Shown here: positions 17,730-30,917 of the stretch, piece after piece
How the letters are laid out: every line of letters begins with the position of its first letter
Numbering within the stretch: position 1 is the stretch's first letter
NCBI GenBank assembly: GCA_963834365.1
Contig: CAWIBS010000029.1
Location: 310,001-374,000, forward strand
Direction: 5' to 3'
Source: CAWJAP01 sp963834365
Lineage (GTDB): Bacteria; Acidobacteriota; Vicinamibacteria; Vicinamibacterales; Vicinamibacteraceae
Length of the DNA: 64,000 nt
Program-made: the position numbers and the translations under genes
The notes under the pieces: generated by a model
Databases searched by the model: none
What the model was told of the DNA's origin: nothing
What the model saw: only the letters and a program-made list of their open reading frames with translations

Positions 17730-17759
17730 CCGGTGAGCCGGCGTCCGTCGGCTCACCGG
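17730..17759. terminator. 11-bp perfect hairpin after the small secreted-protein gene
   Basis: CCGGTGAGCCG (17730-17740) and CGGCTCACCGG (17749-17759) are perfect complements around an 8-base loop. It stands 50 bases after the gene's stop and before the rRNA promoters. There is no T-run, so it is a terminator-like or boundary hairpin and not a classical intrinsic terminator. Confidence 0.5.
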
Positions 17760-17864
17760 TGTTGCTCATGGTGGGCGACGTCGCTTCGCGCATCGAGGCC
17801 TCGGTTTGTCCAGGGCCGATGCGGTTTCGGCTCGGCACCATGAGGAGCCGAGCGCGGGTCCCCG

Positions 17865-17893
17865 TTGACAGACCGTGATCGGGTCCCTATAGT
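17865..17893 (+). promoter_or_regulatory. rRNA operon promoter P1 (sigma-70 type)
   Basis: A perfect -35 TTGACA (17865-17870), a 17-base spacer and -10 TATAGT (17888-17893, one mismatch to TATAAT). It lies about 660 bases upstream of 16S, oriented toward it, and is the best promoter match I noticed in the window. Confidence 0.75.
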
Positions 17894-18157
17894 TGGAAGA
17901 CTCGCCGCAAGGTGAGAGAGGCGACAGGGCGCGGCAACGCGCTCAATGCCTCAACCTTCCCGTCCGCGGCCCCGCGAGACCCTCGTCGTCCTTGAGACGG
18001 CCGATGGCTGCGGGCGACGCGGGTACCGTTTCACCGCCGTGGGGGCATGCCCTCACGAGTGCGTGGGACGCCTGGTCAGCCGGTTCCATCATGAACCGCT
18101 CAGTACCGGGATCGAGGATGCCGCCAGCCGCGCTCGAGTCAGGATCCCGATTCGGGC

Positions 18158-18186
18158 TTGACACAAGCGAGCTGGTTGGATAGTCT
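18158..18186 (+). promoter_or_regulatory. rRNA operon promoter P2 (sigma-70 type)
   Basis: A perfect -35 TTGACA (18158-18163), 17-base spacer and -10 TAGTCT (18181-18186, two mismatches). Tandem with P1 at a distance of 293 bases, the usual arrangement of rRNA promoters. Confidence 0.65.
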
Positions 18187-18296
18187 TGGAAGGTTCCTCA
18201 AAAACGGCTCGAGGTCGTCGTTGAGGGGTCGAAAAGCGCGCGATGGCCGGCGGTTCCGGGCAGTCTGGACCGGCGGAAACCTCGCGAGCTGGCCGG

Positions 18297-18323
18297 TTCT
18301 TTGAAAACTAGATAGAACGTGAC
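18297..18323 (+). promoter_or_regulatory. boxA-like element and left arm of the 16S processing stem
   Basis: The element starts TTCTTTGAAAACTAG and runs to GAACGTGAC. Its reverse complement recurs with a few changes at 20235-20261, just after 16S, so the two arms can pair across the 16S precursor as an RNase III-type processing stalk. TTCTTTGA resembles boxA antitermination sites and recurs before 23S (20655) and before 5S (about 23933). Confidence 0.65.
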
Positions 18324-18551
18324 AGCAAGCCCGTCGAGTATCAGCGGGTGGCTCGTCGGACATGGTTCGCGTGCTGAAAGGCAGGCGGGTGGTGTCTGGC
18401 GGGAACCATCCTATGCTTGACAAAGTCCCGGCGGTCTCCGGCCTTTTCGGGGGTCGGTGATGTGCCGGGAAACAACGCAAGAGCCAATACGGCTTTTGTG
18501 TTAGAGCTGTCCGAGCGCGGCACCTGCAAGGGTGACGCGTGAGGCAAACCT

Positions 18552-20112
<1,561 letters not shown>

Positions 20113-20234
20113 GAGCTGGTCTTGCCGACGCCGCCGCAAGGCGGCCGAGGCGGACAACTCGAAAGATCGATCTGGTACACGCCGGGGGCGCCCCTCCGGC
20201 ATCGATTGGGTTCGCGCCCTGAATCAGGGGAAAC

Positions 20235-20261
20235 GTCACGTTCTGTCTAGTTTTGAGGGAA
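20235..20261 (+). promoter_or_regulatory. Right arm of the 16S processing stem
   Basis: GTCACGTTCTGTCTAGTTTT and the following GAGGGAA are the near-perfect reverse complement of 18297-18323 (about 23 of 27 positions pair). Together the arms bracket 16S. Confidence 0.65.
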
Positions 20262-20298
20262 TCGGCCCGGATGGTCGGGACTGGTTTCGCAGCCGTTT

Positions 20299-20375
<77 letters not shown>

Positions 20376-20464
20376 GCCTTCGCCTCGTCGAAGTCTGGTC
20401 TCTAGATACGCCAGGCGAAGGCGGGGGCTTCGGCTCGGCAAGCGCGAGACCGTCAAGGATTTAC

Positions 20465-20537
20465 GGGGAATTAGCTCAGCTGGGAGAGCGCCTGGTTTGC
20501 AACCAGGAGGTCACCGGTTCGAGCCCGGTATTCTCCA
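20465..20537 (+). tRNA. tRNA-Ala (anticodon TGC)
   Basis: A 73-base cloverleaf with acceptor GGGGAAT paired with ATTCTCC, D-arm TTAGCTCAGCTGGG, anticodon loop TTTGCAA (TGC) and T-arm GGTTCGAGCCC. CCA is not encoded, unlike the neighbouring tRNA-Ile. It follows tRNA-Ile by 89 bases in the rRNA spacer. Confidence 0.97.
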
Positions 20538-20654
20538 CTTTGTTTGTTTGCTTCCCTCGCGCGCGAGCGCTCGGGGAAGGAAACGTCTCGGGCGGCAAGG
20601 TGGCTCGGGACGAACGCGAAGGGCCGCTTGCGGCCCGGAGCAAGATAGACGCTG

Positions 20655-20700
20655 TTCTTTGACAACTGAATATCCTGCAAACGGTAGTTTCCGACCACGG
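20655..20700 (+). promoter_or_regulatory. boxA-like element and left arm of the 23S processing stem
   Basis: TTCTTTGACAACTGAATATC followed by CTGCAAACGGTAGTTTCCGA. The second half is the near reverse complement of 23825-23863 downstream of 23S, giving a stem of about 30 pairs that brackets 23S. Confidence 0.65.
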
Positions 20701-20810
20701 CAACTACGACACAAGACCGCGTTGCCAAGACGCGGTCAACGCAGTGTCTAAACGAAGGGCTGCTCGAGTTGGCGCCTGGTTCGCCAGGCGTGAATTCGAC
20801 AGTTCGATAT

Positions 20811-23810
<3,000 letters not shown>

Positions 23811-24120
23811 TCCCTTTACGCCAAGGCCGGAAGCTGCCGTTTGCAGGGTATTCAGTGTTCGTCTTGGCGCAGCGCTCGCAAGCGAGCGCGCGCGGCACAT
23901 CCCGGAGGCTCGAGGCCCCCGGTCGTTCTTTGACAAATTGCGGATCGCGGCATGCAGCAGCCGGAGATAGGCTGCTCCCCAGTCGCGCGTGGACCGTCCA
24001 GTCGCCCGGCCGTATTGGCCCGGCCGTCTGAATGGCTCCTCCGACCCGGCCAGGGCGTCCAACGCCTGCGCCGTGTCGGGCCGCAGCCTGATCGTGCTTC
24101 GCTCCCGAAGCACACCGGTT
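23811..24120. other. 23S-5S spacer
   Basis: Holds the right arm of the 23S processing stem (23825-23863) and a third box-A-like GTTCTTTGACAAATTG near 23930. No gene is seen; it is unusually long (about 310 bases) for a 23S-5S spacer. Confidence 0.6.
23825..23863 (+). promoter_or_regulatory. Right arm of the 23S processing stem
   Basis: GGCCGGAAGCTGCCGTTTGC followed by AGGGTATTCAGTGTTCGTC is the near reverse complement of 20655-20700; pairing runs through CTGCAAACGG/CCGTTTGCAG and the flanking bases. Confidence 0.65.
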
Positions 24121-24238
<118 letters not shown>

Positions 24239-24249
24239 ATAGTTCACGA

Positions 24250-24286
24250 AAGGCCCGAATCGCCAACGCGGTTCGGGCCTTTTTTC
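24250..24286 (+). terminator. Intrinsic terminator of the rRNA operon
   Basis: AGGCCCGAA (24251-24259) pairs with TTCGGGCCT (24272-24280), extended inward by CGC/GCG, and is followed by TTTTTTT. A classical strong rho-independent terminator 12 bases after 5S. Confidence 0.93.
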
Positions 24287-24661
24287 GTTCAGCGTCCGAC
24301 CCACGCGACTCGCGCCTGGCCCCACCGCCGCGAAGCTCTTCTGTCAAATCCGCGCTGGAGATGATGCTCCGCAACCACACTTGCGCGTCAACGTATTGAC
24401 CCAGGCCGAAGAGCTGGAAATGTGATCGAAAAAGGACACAATTCCCCGAGGCCAGCGTCCAGCTCGCTGGTTTCAGCCGAGCTGCTGTTGATTTTGACGG
24501 TTTTGCGCAAGCCTTTGCACGACCCTCAGGAGTGGTATGGCTCTTGCCTTATCGTGTGCCAGTGATGACCTGACTCCACGCTGAGTGACGTCAGGTCGTG
24601 CCAGACACCCCTCCAGCGAATCTGACGGGGATCCTGGCACCGTAGGAATCGGAGAGGGGCC
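24287..24661. other. Gap between rRNA operon and the small-protein pair, with one hairpin
   Basis: No gene is seen. GACCTGAC (24567-24574) and GTCAGGTC (24590-24597) form an 8-bp stem around a 15-base loop, about 65 bases before the first small-protein gene; it could be a leader hairpin. No convincing promoter pair was found. Confidence 0.45.
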
Positions 24662-24928
24662 ATGACTGGGCACGAAGAAAACGAACGTGAATCTCCTGAA
24701 TCGTCGCGAGACGTGGCGGCCGACCTGCAGAGAGAGCACGATGTCATGGCCGACGTCATCTGTGCACGCCTGCTCGACGGCAGCCTCCCGCCCGACGAGG
24801 CGTACTGGTGGACCCGCATTCTGGCCGAAGGCGCGATCGCGAGGCTCGCTGAACTTTCAGATGGCCGTCGTTCGGGCGTAACCTGCCGCGATTGTGGGTG
24901 TACCGCGGACACGGCGCAGGCGGCCTAG
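24662..24928 (+). CDS. Small protein of unknown family with PPDEAYWWTR motif (copy 1)
   Basis: ATG 24662 follows GGAGAGGGGCC, a good ribosome site. The 88-residue protein has a charged, Glu-rich N-terminus (MTGHEENERESPESSRDVAA), then a helix and the block CARLLDGSLPPDEAYWWTR at about residues 38-56, and ends with a small cysteine cluster (TCRDCGCTAD) that could bind a metal. The neighbouring gene at 25041 encodes a paralogue with the same core, which shows that this is a real, duplicated gene. No signal peptide or membrane segment. Function unknown; no family is recognised. Confidence 0.72.
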   Translation: MTGHEENERESPESSRDVAADLQREHDVMADVICARLLDGSLPPDEAYWWTRILAEGAIARLAELSDGRRSGVTCRDCGCTADTAQAA

Positions 24929-25040
24929 CCTCGAAAACGGTCTTTTCTATCGCGACGACTCGACTGCGGTTCGGTTCTTGCTTTGATCGGCCGGCGTGCG
25001 GCGAACTCGGACTCCGACCCTGCCGCGTCTGGAGTGCGTC

Positions 25041-25286
25041 ATGAGCAAGGTGCCGGTTCAGGCTCTCTCCCCGTGGTTGCCACCCTTCGCGGAAGAAGAG
25101 TACGCCGCCGTGTCGGACACCCTCTGCCGCCGCATCCAGGACGGCACCATGCCACCCGACGACGCCTACTGGTGGACTCGCGTGCAGTATGCCGATGCCG
25201 TGTGCGCGATGCTGCGCGATGTGTCACGTCCGGATCGCCTCGTGCCTGCGGCTCGAGCGGTTCTGCCGGACGGTCGTGCAGCCTGA
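25041..25286 (+). CDS. Small protein of unknown family with PPDDAYWWTR motif (copy 2)
   Basis: ATG 25041, preceded by GGAG at eight bases, gives 81 residues (MSKVPVQALSPWLPPFAEEE...). The core CRRIQDGTMPPDDAYWWTR matches copy 1 (CARLLDGSLPPDEAYWWTR) at most positions, and the flanks align as helices. It lacks the C-terminal cysteine cluster of copy 1. An in-frame start at 24996 would add 15 Arg/Pro-rich residues and is less likely. Tandem to copy 1 with a 112-base gap; convergent with the cytochrome-type gene downstream. Confidence 0.7.
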   Translation: MSKVPVQALSPWLPPFAEEEYAAVSDTLCRRIQDGTMPPDDAYWWTRVQYADAVCAMLRDVSRPDRLVPAARAVLPDGRAA

Positions 25287-25290
25287 TTCG

Positions 25291-26952
25291 TCACGCTTTC
25301 GGCCGCACGGTTATCGCGAAGGGAAACGTGACGACAGCGTCTCCCCGCTGCACTTGCAACCACACGCTCCATCTCCCCGCGCGGGGAAAGCGAATCTCGT
25401 ACTCCTGGCGGGGATACACCGTCTCGCCGGCTTCCGCATGGGCGTGAATGACTTCATCGCTGTCGTCTGACACGCCGATGAAGTGGCCAGCTGCGCCGAG
25501 GAACATCCGCAGGTCGGTGGCCAGCCCTCCTGTCTCGGAATCGGTCAACACCATGGCAACCCGGGTCGTGTCGCCGGCGACGACGTCGTCGTAGGCCAGC
25601 CGGGCGCGGAGTCCGCCCCTGATCTCCTCGTGCGTTGCCGTCGGCCGCAGGCCAGCCAGGGCCCGACCCGGCGGACCCTCGACGTCGATCAGAGACTGAA
25701 GCACCTGCGGCGATCCGCCTCGCGGAAAGAAATCGCCAAACAGCTTGTAGCGTCCAGGCTGCGGGGGTGTCCACGCCAGACGGAATGACCCCCCGCCTGG
25801 CAACGAGGGGTGGACGTGCTCGAAATGCCGGTGATCCTCGCTGACGATGAAGAGGTGCATCTCCTGCTCGTGCACCCGCTCGAAGCTGTTGACGAATCGT
25901 GTCGAGCCGCGCTCGCGGATGCCCAGCGTCAGCGACGTCCTGCGGCCGACGCGCGCGGTCGGACGTGCCTCGATGCTCCAGTCGTAGCGACGCGAGAGGT
26001 CCACGCGGAGATCGACGAGCGTCATCGAGCAGCGGCGGCACGCGCCAGCGCGATCGCTCTGGATCTCGGGATGCATCGGACACCAATACCCCAGCGACGT
26101 GTTGGCGGACTCGTTCGTCTCGAACGCGTCTCCGTCTCGATTGACCACTGCGCGGTCCGGCCCGCGCTCCGACGAGGACTCGACGCGGTCGGCTGGAAAG
26201 GCCATCGCCGAGCAGCCGGCGCTGCCTCCAACGACGACACGCGTCGACCGGGGGAGCGAGACCGGATCGACGAAACGATACGGATCGCGTGCCGCCGGCT
26301 TCGACACGTCGCCAATCTCGAGCAGCGCTCGCGCCGAGCCTGACGGAGGCTCGATCGACAGGCTGAAGGATCCTCGCGGATCGGGACAGTGGGGCATCAC
26401 AGCCGACCACTGGGCGGCCGTGGTGGTCCGGGAGACGCCCCGCGTGAAGACCACCCCGCGATCACGCCCGGTACGGTCCTCGTGGAGAGGCGGGTGAGCG
26501 CGCAAAACTGCCGGATTGCTGAACCAGCCCGTTTCGGCCGCAGCGCGGGTGGCCACGCCTGACGGTTTTCCCTCGGGTGCGCCTCCGTCGGTCCACGCGA
26601 CGACCAGATCAATCTCGACCGGCGACATCCGCCGCTCGTTGGCGAACTGTCCGGCGCCTGGCCGTGCGTGCCACGGCGGCATTCGACGTTCGAGCACTTC
26701 CTCGCGGATCGCGCGAGCCCACGGGCGCGCGTCACGGTAGGTGTCCAGCGCAACGGGCGCCTCGCGCGAGGTGTGGCAGCTCACGCAATGCCGATCGACG
26801 ATCGGCTTGATGTCGGTGTTCCACGACACCGTCGTGGTCACACGCGAGTGTCCGGCCGGCGATGCGGCCAGGCAGACGAGAACCACTACCGCGGCGGCGG
26901 CGGCGACTCCCGATTCCGGCCAGCCCTGTCGCGGCCGTTCCCGTCCGAACAT
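25291..26952 (-). CDS. Secreted protein with cytochrome-c motif and CPMHP heavy-metal-binding domain
   Basis: From ATG 26952 the protein (about 553 residues) has a hydrophobic leader (SGVAAAAAVVVLVCLAAS, residues 14-31), a heme-attachment motif CVSCH at 56-60 followed by RDARPWARAIREEVLERRMP, and a heavy-metal-binding block YWCPMHPEIQSDRAGACRRC at 289-308. The C-terminal 230 residues look like two beta-sandwich domains with HEHMHLF-type histidines (VHEQEMHLFIVSEDHRHFEH), resembling exported copper/redox accessory proteins. Its first 110 residues are paralogous to the gene upstream (MPPWHARPGAGQFANERR versus MPPWHADPKIGRFANARL). The frame is open into the upstream gene, so the two read as one protein of over 900 residues; I regard the internal leader as a separate start. 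Confidence 0.68.
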   Translation of the reverse strand: MFGRERPRQGWPESGVAAAAAVVVLVCLAASPAGHSRVTTTVSWNTDIKPIVDRHCVSCHTSREAPVALDTYRDARPWARAIREEVLERRMPPWHARPGAGQFANERRMSPVEIDLVVAWTDGGAPEGKPSGVATRAAAETGWFSNPAVLRAHPPLHEDRTGRDRGVVFTRGVSRTTTAAQWSAVMPHCPDPRGSFSLSIEPPSGSARALLEIGDVSKPAARDPYRFVDPVSLPRSTRVVVGGSAGCSAMAFPADRVESSSERGPDRAVVNRDGDAFETNESANTSLGYWCPMHPEIQSDRAGACRRCSMTLVDLRVDLSRRYDWSIEARPTARVGRRTSLTLGIRERGSTRFVNSFERVHEQEMHLFIVSEDHRHFEHVHPSLPGGGSFRLAWTPPQPGRYKLFGDFFPRGGSPQVLQSLIDVEGPPGRALAGLRPTATHEEIRGGLRARLAYDDVVAGDTTRVAMVLTDSETGGLATDLRMFLGAAGHFIGVSDDSDEVIHAHAEAGETVYPRQEYEIRFPRAGRWSVWLQVQRGDAVVTFPFAITVRPKA

Positions 26953-27005
26953 GACGGAGATGCGGGCGGAACGGCGCTGGTGACTGGTCCTCCGCCCGCC
27001 GACAA

Positions 27006-28357
27006 CTACTGACCGCCAGAGCGAGCGGCGGTCGCGGGTGGCTTTCGCCGGACCATCCGCCGTGAACGACACGACGTTGAACATCATCTCTTCCCACGTC
27101 TGGTCGCCCCACCGCACTTCGGCCTTCGGGTCGGGGTTGAACCGGTTGCCCGCCGAGTTGTCGTACCACGCGGATCCGAAGATCTTCGTGCCCTTGGGCA
27201 CACTGAGCGGCTCAGCGAAGTGGTAGTCCGTCTGCCACTCGAAATCGTACCGCGGCACGGACAGCACCAGGTCGTTGCGGCCGTCGGGATAGACCAGCCG
27301 GTACTCGTAGCGCTTCCCGCGAAGATGCGTGTGGGGGAACAGGCTCCATACCTTGACGTCCTCGAGGAACGTCGCTTCGGCATCGATCCGATGGTTGTCG
27401 GCCCCGGGGGGAATCGTGAAGCGCGCATTGCTGAAGAAGGCCGCGCGCATCTCGTCTCTGGGCGGCTGCTTGGCGAATACGAATCCGATCTCCGTCTGGT
27501 CTCGCGCGGCCGTCCCGTTCGTCGTGTAGTGCATCTGGAAGGTGATCACGGTACCTTTTCGCAGCAGGCGTCCCGACCCCTCAGGGAAGGTGTATGCGCC
27601 CGTTCCGCTCGCAACGACCATGAGGAACGCGCCCAGGGGTTTATCCGTTGACGAACGCGACGACGGGGTGGCGAAGGCCTCGTCCACACGCACGAGACGT
27701 TGACGGGGAGGCATGTCGGGCGACCAGGCATAGGCCAGCACGTGGTGTACAACGGTGGCGTCGCCAGGCCTGATCTCCATCGCCTTGATCCACCTGTCCT
27801 CTGTGAGGTTGGTCGGGAACGAGAACCACTGGTACTCGATCACGCCGTCGGCCGGCACCTCGTACGGACTCTCCATCCGGGCGACGAGGTCCGGCCGGCC
27901 GATGCTCCAGCCCTCTGTGTAGGTGGGCGCGGGCGGGAGGTCGGCCGGGTCGCCTTCGCGCGAGCCGGTGTTGGCCCAGCTGACGAGCGTTTCCCGTTCG
28001 GCCTCGGTCAGCAGCCGTGCGTTCGCAAACCGGCCGATCTTCGGGTCGGCGTGCCACGGCGGCATCTCGCCATCGACGATCTTGTCGCGAATCGACTTGG
28101 CCCATGGGCCGCGCGTCCTTATACGTGAGCAGCGACATGGGGGCGACCGTGCCGGGACGGTGGCAGCCGGTGCAGTTCTTGTAGAGAATCGGCGCCACGT
28201 CCTTCGTGAAGGTCCGTGTGGGGCCGGTCGTCATGGGGGACATCGGTCCCGGCTCGAGCCGCTGCGGCGCGGGCGCCGGGTTCTGCTGCGCCGTGACGAT
28301 CGTTCCCGCCGTGACGAGTCCCCAGCACAGTGCCACAGCCACTGGTGCTCGACGCAT
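27006..28357 (-). CDS. Cytochrome-c-type, ascorbate-dependent-monooxygenase-like secreted protein, frameshifted
   Basis: The start at 28357 gives a signal peptide (MRRAPVAVALCWGLVTAGTI, then VTAQ) and a heme motif CTGCH in PILYKNCTGCHRPGTVAPMS. One surplus base near 28104-28110 shifts the frame; the continuation reads MPPWHADPKIGRFANARLLT. The C-terminal half has the copper type II monooxygenase pattern with histidines in TVVHHVLAYAW, TFQMHYTTNG and SLFPHTHLRGK. Proteins of this build are abundant in Acidobacteriota; the substrate is unknown. No stop follows in this frame before the next gene; removing one base near 27010 would expose a TAG at 27006-27008, which I use as the likely end. Confidence 0.72.
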
Positions 28358-28445
28358 TGCTGCCTCCTCCTTCTCGGAACGATCGAGTCTACATCACGGC
28401 CGTGCCACCGCCCTCAGGCGGACCGGCGCGTCCGTGGACGATCGT

Positions 28446-29549
28446 TCACGTGCTGACAGGGTACTCCTGGCGCAAGCGCGACGTCTGGGGGTTGCGGTTA
28501 GATTTCGGTAACGGCCGCTGGCGCCCGACGATGAGGACGCGGCCGGGTGCGAGCGGCGGGCGACTCTGCCGGACGCGCTGGAACCCGCTGGCCGCAAGCC
28601 ATTGCGCGTAGTCCTCGCCGTGAGGCGTCTCGGAACTCGACGTGAGTCTGAAGTAGAGCGCCGCGACGTCGCCATGTCCCGCCGGCAGTCCCGCGCGAGG
28701 CGCCTCCACCTCCCAGATGGCGATCGTCCCGTCGGGAGTGAGACTCCCGCGCGCCCTGGCGAGGAGCTCCTGTGTCTCGGCGGGGGTGAGGTGGTGCAGG
28801 ACGTTCGACAGCAGGATCACGTCTGCCGACGGGATCGGGTCCACGAGCAGGTTGCCGGCGACGTGGTCCACGAGTCCCGCATGGCCGGCCTCATGGGCGA
28901 GCGTGCGGCCATGCTCGAGCGCCTGCGGCAGATCGATGACGGTCGATCGCATCGGCGGGTGGCGTCGGCAGATGGCAGCGCCGAGGAGGCCGTGCGATCC
29001 GGCGAGATCCAGCAATCGGGTCGCGCCCCGGCGCACGGGCACCCGGCCCGCGAGTGTCCTCGCGTCGAGCCGCGACAACTCCAGCATCGCCCGCTGGTAG
29101 TGGCCCCACGCCTGCGAATCGGCCAGCGTGCGGTGGAAGTCGATGCCTCGCCCCGTCTGGACGAGCGCGTCGAGCGCGTCCAGGAAGTGCCATTGCGACT
29201 CGTTCCACCTCGCGTACCCCGTCAGCTCCATCGGTGCCCCGCGCAGCATGGTCTGCCGGGCCAGTGGTGAGAGCGAGTACGCCTCCGCCCGCTCGGTGAG
29301 ATAGCCCGAGTGGACGAGCGTGCGAAGCAGCCGATCGAGCGCCGGCTCGTCGCAGTTGAGCTCGGAAGCGAGGTCAGTGGCCGAGCGGCGGCCGTTGCGA
29401 AGCGCCTCGAACACGCCGAGCGAGACGCCCGACATGATGGCGCGAGCCTTGAGGAGCGCGAAGAGCAGATCGACCACCGGCACCGGCACGACGCCGAGCC
29501 AGAGAGCCGCGCGCTCGAGCAGGGTCTCCGGAAGAATTCCAGTCTTCAC
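28446..29549 (-). CDS. SAM-dependent O-methyltransferase (acetylserotonin/hydroxyneurosporene type)
   Basis: 367 residues. The N-terminal part is a winged-helix dimerisation domain (VSLGVFEALRNGRRSATDLA), followed by a class I methyltransferase fold with the SAM-binding loop LLDLAGSHGLLGAAICRRHP near residue 180, the acidic loop VIDLPQALEHG and the core ILLSNVLHHLTPAETQELL. The catalytic-domain layout matches small-molecule O-methyltransferases; substrate unknown. It is followed on the same strand by nothing related, so it is probably a single-gene unit. A C-terminal extension rich in Arg/Gln is unusual. Confidence 0.85.
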   Translation of the reverse strand: MKTGILPETLLERAALWLGVVPVPVVDLLFALLKARAIMSGVSLGVFEALRNGRRSATDLASELNCDEPALDRLLRTLVHSGYLTERAEAYSLSPLARQTMLRGAPMELTGYARWNESQWHFLDALDALVQTGRGIDFHRTLADSQAWGHYQRAMLELSRLDARTLAGRVPVRRGATRLLDLAGSHGLLGAAICRRHPPMRSTVIDLPQALEHGRTLAHEAGHAGLVDHVAGNLLVDPIPSADVILLSNVLHHLTPAETQELLARARGSLTPDGTIAIWEVEAPRAGLPAGHGDVAALYFRLTSSSETPHGEDYAQWLAASGFQRVRQSRPPLAPGRVLIVGRQRPLPKSNRNPQTSRLRQEYPVST

Positions 29550-29768
29550 GTCGGTGAGCGTGGATTGTAGCGGATCCGGTTCACGCCAGCCCCAATCGTT
29601 GCGACGCCACCGCGCACGGCTGCGATCGACGCGCCGGCTGCCTCACCGCGGTTCGTTCGGATCTGTCCGTGGCTTCGTCGGATCTCGTCTGTGGCTTGAC
29701 CGCGCGAGGCTCGCGCTCGATACTCGCACGCTGGAGATCGAGAAAGACACTCGATCGCTGGTGCTGCG

Positions 29769-30411
29769 ATGGTCACCACGAGACGCGCGTGGCTGCAGGG
29801 GCTGTCGGCCGGAATGCTGGTCCGTGGCCTGTCATGGCCGCCGAAGATCGCAGGGGCAGCCCGGGACCTGGCGAAGCCTCTTCGACGGATCGAGCCTGGG
29901 ACCATGGAAGGTCACCAGCTTCGGGGGGGAAGGCGAAGTGCGGGTCGAGAACGGCTCGATCGTTCTCGAGCGCGGCAACGATCTCACCGGCATCACGTGG
30001 ACTGGTCCACTCGAACGTCTCGACTACGAGATCGGAGTCGAGGCGCGGCGCGTGTCCGGAAACGACTTCTTCTGCGGCCTGACCTTCCCGGTCGGCGACG
30101 CCCACTGCTCCTTCATCGTCGGGGGCTGGGCTGGCGCGGTGACCGGACTCTCGACGCTCGACGGCCAGGATGCGTCCGAGAACGAGACCACGACGATCAA
30201 AAACTTCGAGGACGGGCGCTGGTACGCGGTTCGCGTCCGCGTCACGGCCGAGCGCATCCAGGCGTGGATTGACGATGCGGTGTGGGCCGACGTGAAGACG
30301 GCCGGCCGCCGCATCGGCATCCGCCCGGAGGTTGACGCCTCGCGCCCGCTGGGCATCGCCAGCTGGCGCACGACTGCCGCCCTGCGCAACATTCGCGTCA
30401 GGAATGCCTGA
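29769..30411 (+). CDS. DUF1080-like (concanavalin-fold) exported protein, frameshifted
   Basis: ATG 29769 opens MVTTRRAWLQGLSAGMLVRG, a Tat-like leader with twin arginine, to about codon 29840. The rest reads in the +1 frame from about 29861: GTWRSLFDGSSLGPWKVTSF, ENGSIVLERGNDLTGITW, NDFFCGLTFPVGDAHCSFIV and KNFEDGRWYAVRVRV. The FDG-x-SL-x-W opening and lectin-like beta strands fit the DUF1080/3-keto-disaccharide hydrolase group, which is common in Acidobacteriota and Planctomycetota. The exact shift point is uncertain (29840-29865). The final length is about 213 residues. Confidence 0.7.
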
Positions 30412-30446
30412 ATCGCGGTGCCGGCCCCGGGCCCCGACCGGTGCCG

Positions 30447-30845
30447 CTACGTCCACGTCGCGACGACGACTCGCCACACACCGTCGTCATCCTTCTCGAG
30501 AACCCAGAGGTGTGCGCCGCGATCGGTCACCGGAAGCGTCGCGCCGTGCGGCTGATACGACGTGACGTACTCACAGGTCTTGTAGGCGAGGCGGCCCTGG
30601 CCGTGAATCTCGAGGTTCGAGAGTTCCAGCGACGTGATTGCGACCGGTGGACCCGAGAGCCAGCGGAGGATCGTCTGACGGCCACGAAGCGGCCGCCCTC
30701 CTGGCGGCATCCAGACCACGTCCTCCGCACACACGTCGAGAACGGCGCGCGTGTTGCCCGCACGTTCCTCGGCCATCCATCTCTCGTGCAGCGCCTGGAT
30801 GGCGCGCACGTCTTCGGACGCGAGGTTCGCCAGTCGTGTGCTCAT
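30447..30845 (-). CDS. SnoaL/NTF2-like domain protein
   Basis: Start ATG 30845 (MSTRLANLASEDVRAIQALH), 132 residues. The sequence follows the SnoaL/DUF4440 plan: an N-terminal helix with WMAEERAGNTRAVLDVCAED, the strand DVVWMPPGGRPLRGRQTIL and C-terminal strands (GAHLWVLEKDDDGVWRVVVA). Such proteins are small cone-shaped barrels with varied roles (isomerase, binding). Upstream in-frame codons to 30908 are Arg-rich and were rejected. Function not predictable. Confidence 0.8.
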   Translation of the reverse strand: MSTRLANLASEDVRAIQALHERWMAEERAGNTRAVLDVCAEDVVWMPPGGRPLRGRQTILRWLSGPPVAITSLELSNLEIHGQGRLAYKTCEYVTSYQPHGATLPVTDRGAHLWVLEKDDDGVWRVVVATWT

Positions 30846-30917
30846 GTGGGTCCAGAGTCGCGGTTCTCGTGAGCCGGCAGGCAGTCGGCGACCCCGCCCC
30901 GCGCGCACGAGCCGCCG

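Larger units (their letters stand above)
17681..18551. other. rRNA operon leader region
   Basis: No credible gene is present in these 870 bases. They hold the hairpin at 17730, promoters P1 and P2, and a box-A-like TTCTTTGAAAACT element at 18297, which is also the left arm of the 16S processing stem. The short open frames here have no domain content. Confidence 0.6.
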
